Assembly: GCA_964601575.1 (NCBI GenBank)
Contig: CAZROA010000080.1
Coordinates: forward strand, 1-5,879
DNA from: CAZKEG01 sp964601575
Lineage (GTDB): Bacteria; Desulfobacterota; Thermodesulfobacteria; Thermodesulfobacteriales; Thermodesulfatatoraceae
DNA length: 5,879 nt
Direction: 5' to 3'
In this document: positions 1-5,860 of the stretch, piece by piece
Position numbering within the stretch: position 1 is the first letter of the stretch
How the letters are laid out: each line of letters opens with the position of its first letter
Translations under genes and position numbers: made by a program
Notes under the pieces: generated by a model
Database searches by the model: none
The model's input: only the letters and a program-made list of their open reading frames with translations
Told to the model about the DNA's origin: nothing

Positions 1-786
1 AAATTGGCCGAGCAAAAGATCGAAGTTGATCCGCGGGCAGCGGTCTGTGTGGTGATGGCTAGCAAAGGCTATCCCGGGGCCTATGAAAAAGGCAAGGTGA
101 TCAAAGGCCTCTCTAAAGTGACCCGGATGAAAGACGTCAAGGTCTTCTATGCCGGGGTGGCCCGTAAGGGCCGGCAATTTGTCACCGCCGGCGGAAGGGT
201 CTTAGGGGTGACGGCCCTGGGCAAGGATATACCCGAGGCCATCAAAAGGGCCTATACCGCGGTGGAAAAGATCTCTTGGGAGGGGGTGCATTATCGCAAA
301 GATATTGGGGCTAAGGCTTTAAAACACCTAAGGCCACCCCAAGTAGCTATCCTGATGGGTAGCCGTTCTGACCTTCCAATAATGAAAGGCGCGGAAGAAA
401 TCCTCCAAAGCTTTGATGTTCCTTATGAGGTTTTGGTAGCTTCGGCCCATCGTCAGCCGGAAAAGGTACGCCAGTTTGCTAAAGAGGCTGAAGGCCGAGG
501 AGTGAAGGTGATCATTGCTGGAGCCGGCCTAGCCGCTCATCTAGCCGGGGCCTTGGCTTCGGAGTGTACGCTCCCGGTGATCGGGGTGCCCATCGCCGCC
601 GGGACCTTGGGCGGGCTTGATGCCCTGCTTTCTACAGTCCAAATGCCTCCGGGTATCCCTGTAGCTACGGTGGCCATTAACGGGGCCAAAAATGCCGCTA
701 TGTTGGCCCTAGAGATCCTGGCCACCAGTGATCAAAGTCTGAAGGAGAAACTTAAGGCTTATCGGAAAAAGTTAGCCCAAGGCTAA
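1..786 (+). CDS. purD-purE: PurD-PurE fusion (GAR synthetase C-terminal domain + N5-CAIR mutase), 5' truncated
   Basis: The frame is open at the left edge (codon 1-3 is Lys), so this is the 3' part of a longer gene; the TTG at 4 is not a credible start. The first ~110 residues match the C-terminal domain of phosphoribosylamine-glycine ligase (PurD): DPRAAVCVVMAS-GYPGAYEKG, then VFYAGV, GGRVLGVTALG and RKDIGAKAL. The frame then runs without a stop into a complete PurE: MGSRSD (355-372), SAHRQP with the catalytic-type His at 448-450, AGAGLAAHLAG, PVIGVP, and VQMPPGIPVATVAI followed by GAKNAA. PurD joins glycine to phosphoribosylamine (step 2 of de novo purine synthesis). PurE moves the carboxyl group of N5-CAIR to give CAIR. 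Both act in the cytoplasm. The AHR motif fits bacterial class I PurE. The linker is only about ten residues (KHLRPPQ region), and I see no Shine-Dalgarno plus start that would make PurE separately. It is followed by tsaC with a 1-base overlap. Domain identities are certain; whether the full N-terminal PurD is intact cannot be seen here. Confidence 0.93.
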   Translation, partial: KLAEQKIEVDPRAAVCVVMASKGYPGAYEKGKVIKGLSKVTRMKDVKVFYAGVARKGRQFVTAGGRVLGVTALGKDIPEAIKRAYTAVEKISWEGVHYRKDIGAKALKHLRPPQVAILMGSRSDLPIMKGAEEILQSFDVPYEVLVASAHRQPEKVRQFAKEAEGRGVKVIIAGAGLAAHLAGALASECTLPVIGVPIAAGTLGGLDALLSTVQMPPGIPVATVAINGAKNAAMLALEILATSDQSLKEKLKAYRKKLAQG

Positions 787-1415
787 TGGCCAAGGTCTTT
801 TCTGTTGATCCCCAAAAACCGCCGCCGGAGATTATCAAGGCGGCGGTCTCTGTCTTAAGGGGCGGAGGCGTAGTAGCCTTACCCACTGAGACTTACTATG
901 GTCTCGCGGTAGATCCGTTCTCTGAATCTGCGGTCCAAAGGCTCTTTCGGCTGAAAAAAAGACCGCAAGAAAAACCCATTCTCCTCCTCCTGGGTTCCCG
1001 AGAGATGCTGATCCAGGTTGTGGCTGAAATTCCCCCGTGGGCCGAAAGGCTGATGGAATACTTTTGGCCTGGGCCGTTGACCTTGGTCTTCAAGGCCCGC
1101 CAAGATCTTCCGCGGAGTCTTACCGCTGGCACAGATACCGTCGCGGTGAGACTCCCTTCCCATCTCTTGCCCATACGTCTTTCCCAAGGCTTTTCTAAGC
1201 CAATAACCGGGACCAGTGCCAACCTTAGCGGAGGCCCTCCGGCCACCCGTGCTGAAGAGGTAGAAAGGATTTTTCCAGAAGTGGACCTCGTCCTCGATGG
1301 CGGAAAAAGCCCCGGGGGATTGCCTTCGACCATTGTTTCGGTGGTTAATTTCCCCCCTCGGCTTATCCGTCCGGGAAAGATTCCCTGGGAAGAAATCCGG
1401 AGTTTAGCGGAGTAA
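786..1415 (+). CDS. tsaC: L-threonylcarbamoyladenylate synthase (TsaC/YrdC/Sua5 family)
   Basis: This 209-residue protein makes threonylcarbamoyl-AMP from threonine, bicarbonate and ATP. That is the first step of t6A formation at position 37 of ANN-decoding tRNAs; the TsaB/TsaD/TsaE proteins then transfer the group. Visible family motifs are PTETYYGL (res 33-40), KKRP (57-60), PGPLTLVF (95-102), VRLP (121-124), TSANLSG (143-149) and PSTIV (180-184), which together form the YrdC nucleotide and threonine pocket. The length fits a single YrdC domain with a short tail; the ~100-residue C-terminal Sua5 domain of the longer proteins is absent. The ATG at 786 shares its A with the purDE TAA stop, and a weak AAGG lies only three bases upstream, so translation is probably coupled to purDE. 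The functional link to purine synthesis is not obvious and may be only shared growth-related expression. The 3' end overlaps the convergent pilD by 12 bp. The Tyr in PTETYYGL replaces the more common Val and is a tolerated variant. Confidence 0.93.
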   Translation: MAKVFSVDPQKPPPEIIKAAVSVLRGGGVVALPTETYYGLAVDPFSESAVQRLFRLKKRPQEKPILLLLGSREMLIQVVAEIPPWAERLMEYFWPGPLTLVFKARQDLPRSLTAGTDTVAVRLPSHLLPIRLSQGFSKPITGTSANLSGGPPATRAEEVERIFPEVDLVLDGGKSPGGLPSTIVSVVNFPPRLIRPGKIPWEEIRSLAE

Positions 1416-2180
1416 CAGACCAAAGAGGGAGTCTAAAAGATGGGGATAAAAAAGGTAGATTAAAGCCCCTAGCGAAAGAAAAGGACCATAAGGAATGGCT
1501 AGGAATCTCTTATTCTGCACCCTCTGGATGACACCCAAAGCGATTCCGATTACAGCCCCGACCAGAGAAGAAATGAAGATTACCGGAATGAGACTCTTTA
1601 GGCCTAAAAAACTACCGATAAAGGCCAGGAGTTTCAGATCTCCTCCTCCCAGGCCTTCGCGTTTGGTGAGGAAATAATAAAACTCACCCACTAAATAGAG
1701 ACCACCTGCTCCAGCCAAGGCCCCGAGGAAGGAGTCAAAGGGTCCAATAAGCGGGTTCCAGAAAGAAAAGGCCCAACCGACCAAGATTCCAGGGAGGCTG
1801 ATCTCATCCGGGATGATTTGAAAATCCAGGTCAATAAGGCTGGCGACCAAAAGAGCCGAGAGAAAGGCCAAAAACAGGAGATAGGCCATGCCAAGACCGA
1901 ATTCTCGATAAAGACTCAGGGAAAACAGAGCCGAGGCGAGTTCTACTAATGGATAACGCCAAGAGATACGCTCCCGGCAATAACGACATCGGCCACGGAG
2001 GAAGATAAAGCTAAGGATGGGAATGTTGTCGTACCAACGAATAGCGGTCTTGCATCTGGGGCAGCGAGAGCGAGGGTAAATGATAGATTCCTCGCGGGGG
2101 AGACGATAGGCGCAGACGTTTAAAAAGCTCCCGATTATGGCCCCAAAAATAAAGCTGGCTATTAGACCAAAAGCTTCCAC
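1404..2180 (-). CDS. pilD: Prepilin peptidase / N-methyltransferase (A24 family, PilD)
   Basis: This 258-residue polytopic membrane protein cleaves the leader of type IV prepilins and type II secretion pseudopilins, and usually methylates the new N-terminus. The N-terminal part has the conserved GSFLNV (res 17-22), followed by a cytoplasmic loop with two CxxC pairs (Cys40/43 and Cys65/68) that in the family bind zinc. The aspartyl protease part has DLDFQIIPD (117-125) and GGGD (178-181), giving the expected Asp pair at about 117 and 181. Long hydrophobic stretches at about 4-22, 80-91, 97-116, 127-141, 150-171 and across the C-terminal third fit seven or eight membrane segments. Length and motif order are those of full bifunctional enzymes, not the short archaeal type. 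The start is GTG at 2178-2180: an in-frame TAA lies two codons upstream and no other start precedes GSFLNV. Its Shine-Dalgarno is weak (AGAG about 7 bases before). No pilin or secretion genes are in view, so the gene stands alone, as pilD often does. Confidence 0.95.
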   Translation of the reverse strand: MEAFGLIASFIFGAIIGSFLNVCAYRLPREESIIYPRSRCPRCKTAIRWYDNIPILSFIFLRGRCRYCRERISWRYPLVELASALFSLSLYREFGLGMAYLLFLAFLSALLVASLIDLDFQIIPDEISLPGILVGWAFSFWNPLIGPFDSFLGALAGAGGLYLVGEFYYFLTKREGLGGGDLKLLAFIGSFLGLKSLIPVIFISSLVGAVIGIALGVIQRVQNKRFLAIPYGPFLSLGALIYLFYPHLLDSLFGLLLR

Positions 2181-2288
2181 TTTTTACTCTATGGTGTTAG
2201 TTAGCGATCCTTTCAGGATGCGGTTCCATATTTACTACCGGAAAAAGAACGGATCCCTGTCCAAAAATACAGGTAGAACTCTCTGAAG

Positions 2289-2302
2289 ATGACATCTGTC
2301 AT
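2289..2302. promoter_or_regulatory. Perfect inverted repeat, candidate operator
   Basis: ATGACA and TGTCAT are exact reverse complements separated by TC, giving a 14-bp dyad, the size and symmetry expected for a dimeric repressor or activator. Its left arm coincides with the -35-like hexamer of the candidate promoter at 2289-2317, so bound protein could block RNA polymerase. I cannot assign a regulator family. The symmetry is seen directly; operator function is inferred. Confidence 0.35.
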
Positions 2303-2317
2303 TAAATCGGTCAAAAT
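2289..2317 (+). promoter_or_regulatory. Candidate sigma-70-type promoter for the beta-CASP hydrolase gene
   Basis: ATGACA (2289-2294, five of six matches to TTGACA) is followed after 17 bp by CAAAAT (2312-2317, four of six matches to TATAAT). Transcription would begin near 2324, leaving about 44 bases before the ATG at 2368. A second option is the perfect TTGACA at 2335-2340, but the hexamer 17 bp further on (ACCTAA) is poor. This is a consensus match only. Confidence 0.3.
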
Positions 2318-2336
2318 TCGTCCTGAAACAAATATT

Positions 2337-2355
2337 GACACAAATATTTTGTCTC
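2337..2355. promoter_or_regulatory. Imperfect inverted repeat just upstream of the hydrolase start
   Basis: GACACAAA (2337-2344) and TTTGTCTC (2348-2355) pair at seven of eight positions around a TAT centre. It shares the GACA...TGTC core with the dyad at 2289-2302, about 50 bp away, so the two could be sites for one regulator. It lies in the expected 5' leader and could instead form a weak A+U-rich hairpin. Function is inferred. Confidence 0.25.
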
Positions 2356-2367
2356 TCACCTAAAAAG

Positions 2368-3687
2368 ATGGGTTTTCTTACTTTTTTAGGGGCCTGTGGA
2401 ACGGTTACCGGGAGTTGCTATCTCTTAGAAGCCGCGGGCAAGAGCCTCCTTATTGATTGCGGGCTTTACCAAGGAGAGGAAGCCAAATTTTTTCCCGCGA
2501 CCTTTGCCTTTGACCCCAAAGAGATCGACTACGTCATTCTTACCCATGTCCATTTAGACCATAGCGGGCGTTTGATCGAATTGGTGCGCGATGGCTTCCG
2601 GGGCGAGATCCTAACTACCCAGGCCACCATTGATCTCTTAGAGATCGTCCTCCGCGATCGTTTGCATCTCGAACCCCATCTGGCCCCTGAAAATATTGTC
2701 CAAAAGGTGATCGACCTCTGCTGGGCCTTTGAATACGGAAAGAAGTTTGAGATCACCCCAGATCTTAGCTTTCGCCTGCAAGAGGCCGGTCATATCCTTG
2801 GCTCAGCCCATATAGAACTCTGGGCCGAGGGGAAAAAGTTTGTCTTCTCCGGGGATATAGGTCGCCAAGGCACCCCGATTATCAGAGACCCTACGCCTAT
2901 TAAGGAGGCCGACTTTGTGATCATTGAATCCACCTATGGCGGGCGTCTTCACCCTCCACTTGGGCTAGCCAAGAAGCAACTCAAACACGTCATCGAGTTG
3001 GCCCAAAGGGAACGAGCCCGCATCTATATTCCCTCCTTTGCCATTGGCCGGACCCAAGAGCTACTCTACCTATTAAATGACCTGATAGAATCAAAGTCCT
3101 TAAAGCCCCTTCCGGTCATCCTTGACAGCCCCATGGCCCTGCAGGTGACCCGTGTTTACGCCAAACACACCGAGCTCTACGATGAAGAGGCCTTAAGGCG
3201 CCTTGAGGCCGGTGACCAGATCTTTTCCTTTCCGCTGCTCTTTTCCGCAGCCTCCATCGAGGCCTCACGGAAAATAGAGCACCTAAGGCCTCCTTTCTTG
3301 GTTATTGCCGGTTCAGGTATGGTCACCGGAGGGCGAATCATCGACCACCTCAAACGGCATCTTCCGGAAAAACATACCTTTGTGGTCTTTGTTGGTTACC
3401 AAGCTAGAGGCACCCCAGGCCGCGAAATCCTCGAACACCAACCCAAGGTCAAACTGAATAACGAATGGATCCCTAACCAGGCACGTATCTTTCGCCTGGA
3501 AGCCTTCTCCGCCCACGCCGACCACCGAGAACTCCTCTCCTGGCTCAAAAATTTTGACCATACTCCGCGCCGGGTCTTTATCACCCATGGCGAAAGAAAA
3601 GCCCGCCAAGCTTTGGAATTGGCCATTCAAAAAGAATTGGGATTGCGGACCGAACGCCCTAAACAAGGCCGAAGATTCAATTTTTAG
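2368..3687 (+). CDS. MBL-fold/beta-CASP metallohydrolase (RNA-processing, CPSF-like family)
   Basis: From the ATG at 2368 this is a 439-residue cytoplasmic protein. It has a metallo-beta-lactamase core with zinc motifs HVHLDH (res 60-65), the GHILGSAH His (142) and SGDIG (Asp163). The beta-CASP module follows: motif A ESTYG (187-191), motif B PSFAIGRTQE (222-231), the GSGMVTGGR and GYQARGTPGR blocks, and motif C SAHAD (381-385), then THGE (406-409). Members of this family, related to CPSF-73 and to bacterial TTHA0252-type enzymes, are two-zinc RNA endo/exonucleases; substrate specificity cannot be read from sequence. It lacks the long C-terminal extension of RNase J and any KH domain of the archaeal forms. 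The frame also opens at TTG 2335, but ATG 2368 puts the first beta strand (GFLTFLGACGTVTGS) at the N-terminus as usual in the family. Neither start has a clear Shine-Dalgarno. Motif A is followed by GGR where GDR is common. Its end overlaps trpG tail to tail by 11 bp. The family is certain; the physiological role is unknown. Confidence 0.92.
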   Translation: MGFLTFLGACGTVTGSCYLLEAAGKSLLIDCGLYQGEEAKFFPATFAFDPKEIDYVILTHVHLDHSGRLIELVRDGFRGEILTTQATIDLLEIVLRDRLHLEPHLAPENIVQKVIDLCWAFEYGKKFEITPDLSFRLQEAGHILGSAHIELWAEGKKFVFSGDIGRQGTPIIRDPTPIKEADFVIIESTYGGRLHPPLGLAKKQLKHVIELAQRERARIYIPSFAIGRTQELLYLLNDLIESKSLKPLPVILDSPMALQVTRVYAKHTELYDEEALRRLEAGDQIFSFPLLFSAASIEASRKIEHLRPPFLVIAGSGMVTGGRIIDHLKRHLPEKHTFVVFVGYQARGTPGREILEHQPKVKLNNEWIPNQARIFRLEAFSAHADHRELLSWLKNFDHTPRRVFITHGERKARQALELAIQKELGLRTERPKQGRRFNF

Positions 3688-4339
3688 GGAAGAGAAAATT
3701 GCGCAGAATAAGGACCCCTTCGGGAAGTTCCTCTGAAGCAAAGTCCCAATCCCTTGGAGGGCGTCTTAAACGTTTCCAAGCATAGAGTGAGGTACCAATA
3801 GATTCTGGGTGAAATTGAACCCCTTCTATCGGAAATTCTCGATGACGGACTCCCATAATTTCACCTTCTTCATCACGCGCGGTGACCACAAGCTCTTTAG
3901 GAAGAGTCTCTTCCTCGATTACCAAAGAATGATAACGCATGGCCTCAAAGGGATTGGGAAGTCCAGAAAAGACCCCTTGGCCGTCGTGCTGGATCTGAGA
4001 GGTCTTCCCATGCATCAGGCGTTTGGCCCGGACAATCTTGCCTCCAAAGGCATAACCAATGCTCTGGTGTCCAAGGCAGACCCCAAGGATAGGGATCTCT
4101 CCGGCAAAACGCTGAATAACCGCCACTGAAACTCCGGCCTCTTTAGGCGTACATGGACCAGGAGAGATAACAATATGCGTAGGCTCGAGCTTAACCAGTT
4201 CCTCCACCGTGATCTGGTCATTTCGGAAGACAGAGATCTTGGTCCCAGGGGCTAGTTTTTCACACATGATCCCTAAGAGCTGGACCAAGTTGTAAGTAAA
4301 CGAGTCGTAATTGTCGATGACCACCAAGTGGATGGACAT
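3677..4339 (-). CDS. trpG: Anthranilate synthase component II, glutamine amidotransferase subunit
   Basis: This 220-residue class I glutamine amidotransferase hydrolyses glutamine and passes ammonia to TrpE, which uses it to convert chorismate to anthranilate. Motifs: DNYDSFTYN (res 9-17), SPGPCTP (59-65), nucleophile elbow GVCLGHQ with Cys88, HGK (110-112), RYHSL (135-139) and GVQFHPES with His177 and Glu179, so the triad is intact. The ATG at 4337-4339 is preferred over the TTG one codon earlier because an AAGGAGGG ends six bases before the ATG. The ATG overlaps the trpE TGA (TGATG), so synthesis is coupled, as expected for a 1:1 complex. Odd point: between the PES motif and the final LRNFL helix lie about two dozen extra residues (184-207, rich in Arg, Trp and Glu) that ordinary TrpG/PabA proteins lack. 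TrpG and PabA are alike, and some bacteria share one protein for both tryptophan and folate; pairing with TrpE makes tryptophan the main role. Confidence 0.95.
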   Translation of the reverse strand: MSIHLVVIDNYDSFTYNLVQLLGIMCEKLAPGTKISVFRNDQITVEELVKLEPTHIVISPGPCTPKEAGVSVAVIQRFAGEIPILGVCLGHQSIGYAFGGKIVRAKRLMHGKTSQIQHDGQGVFSGLPNPFEAMRYHSLVIEEETLPKELVVTARDEEGEIMGVRHREFPIEGVQFHPESIGTSLYAWKRLRRPPRDWDFASEELPEGVLILRNFLFPKN

Positions 4340-5823
4340 CAAAGCCCTCCTTGTGCCATCTCAATGGCCTTCATCATCCCCCGGGCCTTGTTCAAGGTCT
4401 CTTGGTATTCACGTTCTGGATCTGAATCCGCTACTATCCCGGCCCCGGCTTGTAGATAGAGCTTGGTCCCCTTCTGGAACAGAGTCCGAATGGTGATACA
4501 GAAATCCATGTTACCGGAAAATCCAAAATACCCAACGGCCCCGGCATAAGGTCCGCGACGAGCGTGTTCTAGCTCTTCAATGATCTCCATAGCTCGAATC
4601 TTTGGCGCCCCACTCACCGTACCAGCGGGGAAGGCCGCCCGCAGGACATCGAACATATCTTTACCCGGGGCCAGTTCACCGCGCACGCCGGAGACAAGAT
4701 GCATGACGTGAGAGTAACGCTCTATGACCATAAGTTCGTAGACATTGACACTGCCATAGGTGGCCACACGACCGACATCATTACGCCCCAGATCAACGAG
4801 CATGAGATGTTCGGCCCGTTCCTTGGGGTCATGGAGAAGGTCTTCGGCCAAGGCTTGATCTTCGGTCTCCGTGCGCCCTCGGGGTCTGGTCCCGGCGATG
4901 GGTCGAACTTCGATCTGACCTTCTTCCAGACGGACTAAAATCTCTGGAGAAGAGCCGATCAAGGTCTCATCTCCAAGGCGCAAATAAAAGAGATAGGGAG
5001 AAGGATTTATCTTGCGTAAAGCCCGATAAAGATCAAAGGGCCTCAGGTGGTTTTCCCCGGAGAACCGCTGCGAAAGCACAACTTGGATCACATCTCCAGC
5101 CTCGATATATTCCTTGGCCCGTTTGACCATCTGGTGAAAACGTTCCCGGGAGATCTCCGGGGAAAGCTCGGTCTTTTTCTCCACCGGGCGGGGAGCGGGA
5201 TAGATCAAGGGACCTCGAACGCGCCTTACCATGGCTTCGATTTCTGCCAAGGCCCGTTCATAAGTGGCTTCAGGCGGGACTCCTTCTTCCAGACGCGCAT
5301 TGTAGACCACTAGGAGGCTATGTCGCAGACGATCATAGACGAGAATGATCTCTGGAAACATAAGATGAATATCAGAAAAGCCCGCCGTATCTGGAAGGAC
5401 AGCAGGCAAGCGCTCGATAAAGCGGACGATATCGTAAGAGACAAAGCCCACCGCCCCACCGAAAAACCGGGGAAGGCCAGGAATATTAGCGGCCTTGAAG
5501 CGGGAGAGGATCTCTCGTACTTCTTCCAGCGGGTCTTCGCTTTCAAGACGACGTTCGCCGTGTCTATCAAGGAGGGTGATCTGCTGGCCCCGGCTACGAA
5601 AGATGAGAAAAGGATTGACGCCGATAAAACTATATCGGGCCCATTTCTCTCCACCTTCAAGGCTTTCTAGGAGAAAGGCATAGTGACCTACGGAGACCTT
5701 GTAAAAGAGAGAAATTGGGGTCTCCATGTCTACCAGGACTTCTTGGTAGACGGGTATGAGATTGGCCTCTTGGGCCAGCTTGAGAAAGGTCTTTCGGTCT
5801 GGTTTTGGGTTCGCGATTACCAT
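4339..5823 (-). CDS. trpE: Anthranilate synthase component I
   Basis: This 494-residue chorismate-binding subunit makes anthranilate from chorismate and ammonia (Mg2+-dependent), the first committed step of tryptophan synthesis. The N-terminal domain carries LLES (res 51-54) and the middle carries NPSPYLFYL (273-281); in known TrpE proteins both line the tryptophan feedback site, so end-product inhibition is expected. Catalytic-domain motifs are GSSPE (290-294), RPIAGTRPRG (307-316), HLMLVDLGRND (339-349), PAGTVSGAPKIRAMEII (399-415), GPYAGAVGYF (424-433) and AGAGIVADSDPE (459-470). PIAGT, with Ala where PabB enzymes often have a reactive Lys, supports TrpE over aminodeoxychorismate synthase. 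The length is typical and nothing is broken. The ATG at 5821-5823 is the only start: an in-frame TGA lies 12 codons upstream with no start codon between. It has no good Shine-Dalgarno. The stop overlaps trpG by one base. No trpDCFBA genes follow. Confidence 0.97.
   Translation of the reverse strand: MVIANPKPDRKTFLKLAQEANLIPVYQEVLVDMETPISLFYKVSVGHYAFLLESLEGGEKWARYSFIGVNPFLIFRSRGQQITLLDRHGERRLESEDPLEEVREILSRFKAANIPGLPRFFGGAVGFVSYDIVRFIERLPAVLPDTAGFSDIHLMFPEIILVYDRLRHSLLVVYNARLEEGVPPEATYERALAEIEAMVRRVRGPLIYPAPRPVEKKTELSPEISRERFHQMVKRAKEYIEAGDVIQVVLSQRFSGENHLRPFDLYRALRKINPSPYLFYLRLGDETLIGSSPEILVRLEEGQIEVRPIAGTRPRGRTETEDQALAEDLLHDPKERAEHLMLVDLGRNDVGRVATYGSVNVYELMVIERYSHVMHLVSGVRGELAPGKDMFDVLRAAFPAGTVSGAPKIRAMEIIEELEHARRGPYAGAVGYFGFSGNMDFCITIRTLFQKGTKLYLQAGAGIVADSDPEREYQETLNKARGMMKAIEMAQGGL
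4345..4352 (-). promoter_or_regulatory. Strong ribosome binding site of trpG, inside the trpE 3' end
   Basis: On the minus strand the last trpE codons contain AAGGAGGG, nearly a full match to the anti-Shine-Dalgarno, six bases before ATG 4339. The site encodes the C-terminal Gln-Gly-Gly of TrpE. It fixes the trpG start at the ATG and explains balanced synthesis of the two subunits. Confidence 0.85.
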
Positions 5824-5833
5824 GATGGCCGCT

Positions 5834-5860
5834 CTTATACCGGCTAAGCCTTCCTGTCAA
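5834..5860 (-). promoter_or_regulatory. Candidate promoter of the trpEG operon
   Basis: Read on the minus strand, a perfect TTGACA (5855-5860) is followed by TATAAG (5834-5839, five of six matches to TATAAT) with a 15-bp gap, shorter than the optimum of 17. The start of transcription would fall near 5827, only about four bases before the trpE ATG. There is therefore no room for a leader peptide, attenuator or T-box downstream. The hexamers are seen; promoter activity is inferred. Confidence 0.5.

Larger units (their letters stand above)
2181..2367. other. Divergent intergenic region between pilD and the beta-CASP hydrolase gene
   Basis: This is the only sizeable non-coding stretch. It must hold the promoters of both flanking, divergently read genes. 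It contains four small dyads: ATCCT/AGGAT (2207-2219), CCTGT/ACAGG (2256-2273), a perfect ATGACA-TC-TGTCAT (2289-2302) and an imperfect GACACAAA-tat-TTTGTCTC (2337-2355). A 31-codon plus-strand reading frame starts at ATG 2191 and ends with TGA at 2286; it is rich in Arg and Lys but has no Shine-Dalgarno, and I do not call it a gene. I do not recognise a riboswitch or a structured RNA here. Confidence 0.6.

Noticed and set aside
355..786. PurE as a separate gene starting at ATG 355
   Set aside because: That start would remove the first beta strand (QVAIL) and has no Shine-Dalgarno at a usable distance, while the PurD frame runs through without a stop. A fusion is the simpler reading.
2256..2273. 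CCTGT/ACAGG dyad as an operator or terminator
   Set aside because: Only five base pairs around an 8-base loop, with no T-tract and no promoter match at this place; it can easily arise by chance.
2368..3687. RNase J
   Set aside because: The protein is about 100 residues or more too short and lacks the C-terminal domain; the beta-CASP block spacing fits the shorter CPSF-like bacterial family better.
3711..3732. Hairpin AGGA/TCCT plus CCC/GGG as a terminator of the hydrolase gene
   Set aside because: The stem is interrupted by unequal internal bases, no T-tract follows, and the bases lie in the coding 3' part of trpG.
3677..5823. The pair as PabA/PabB (aminodeoxychorismate synthase)
   Set aside because: Component I has PIAGT rather than the Lys-containing PIKGT often seen in PabB, and carries the LLES and NPSPYLF tryptophan-site motifs.
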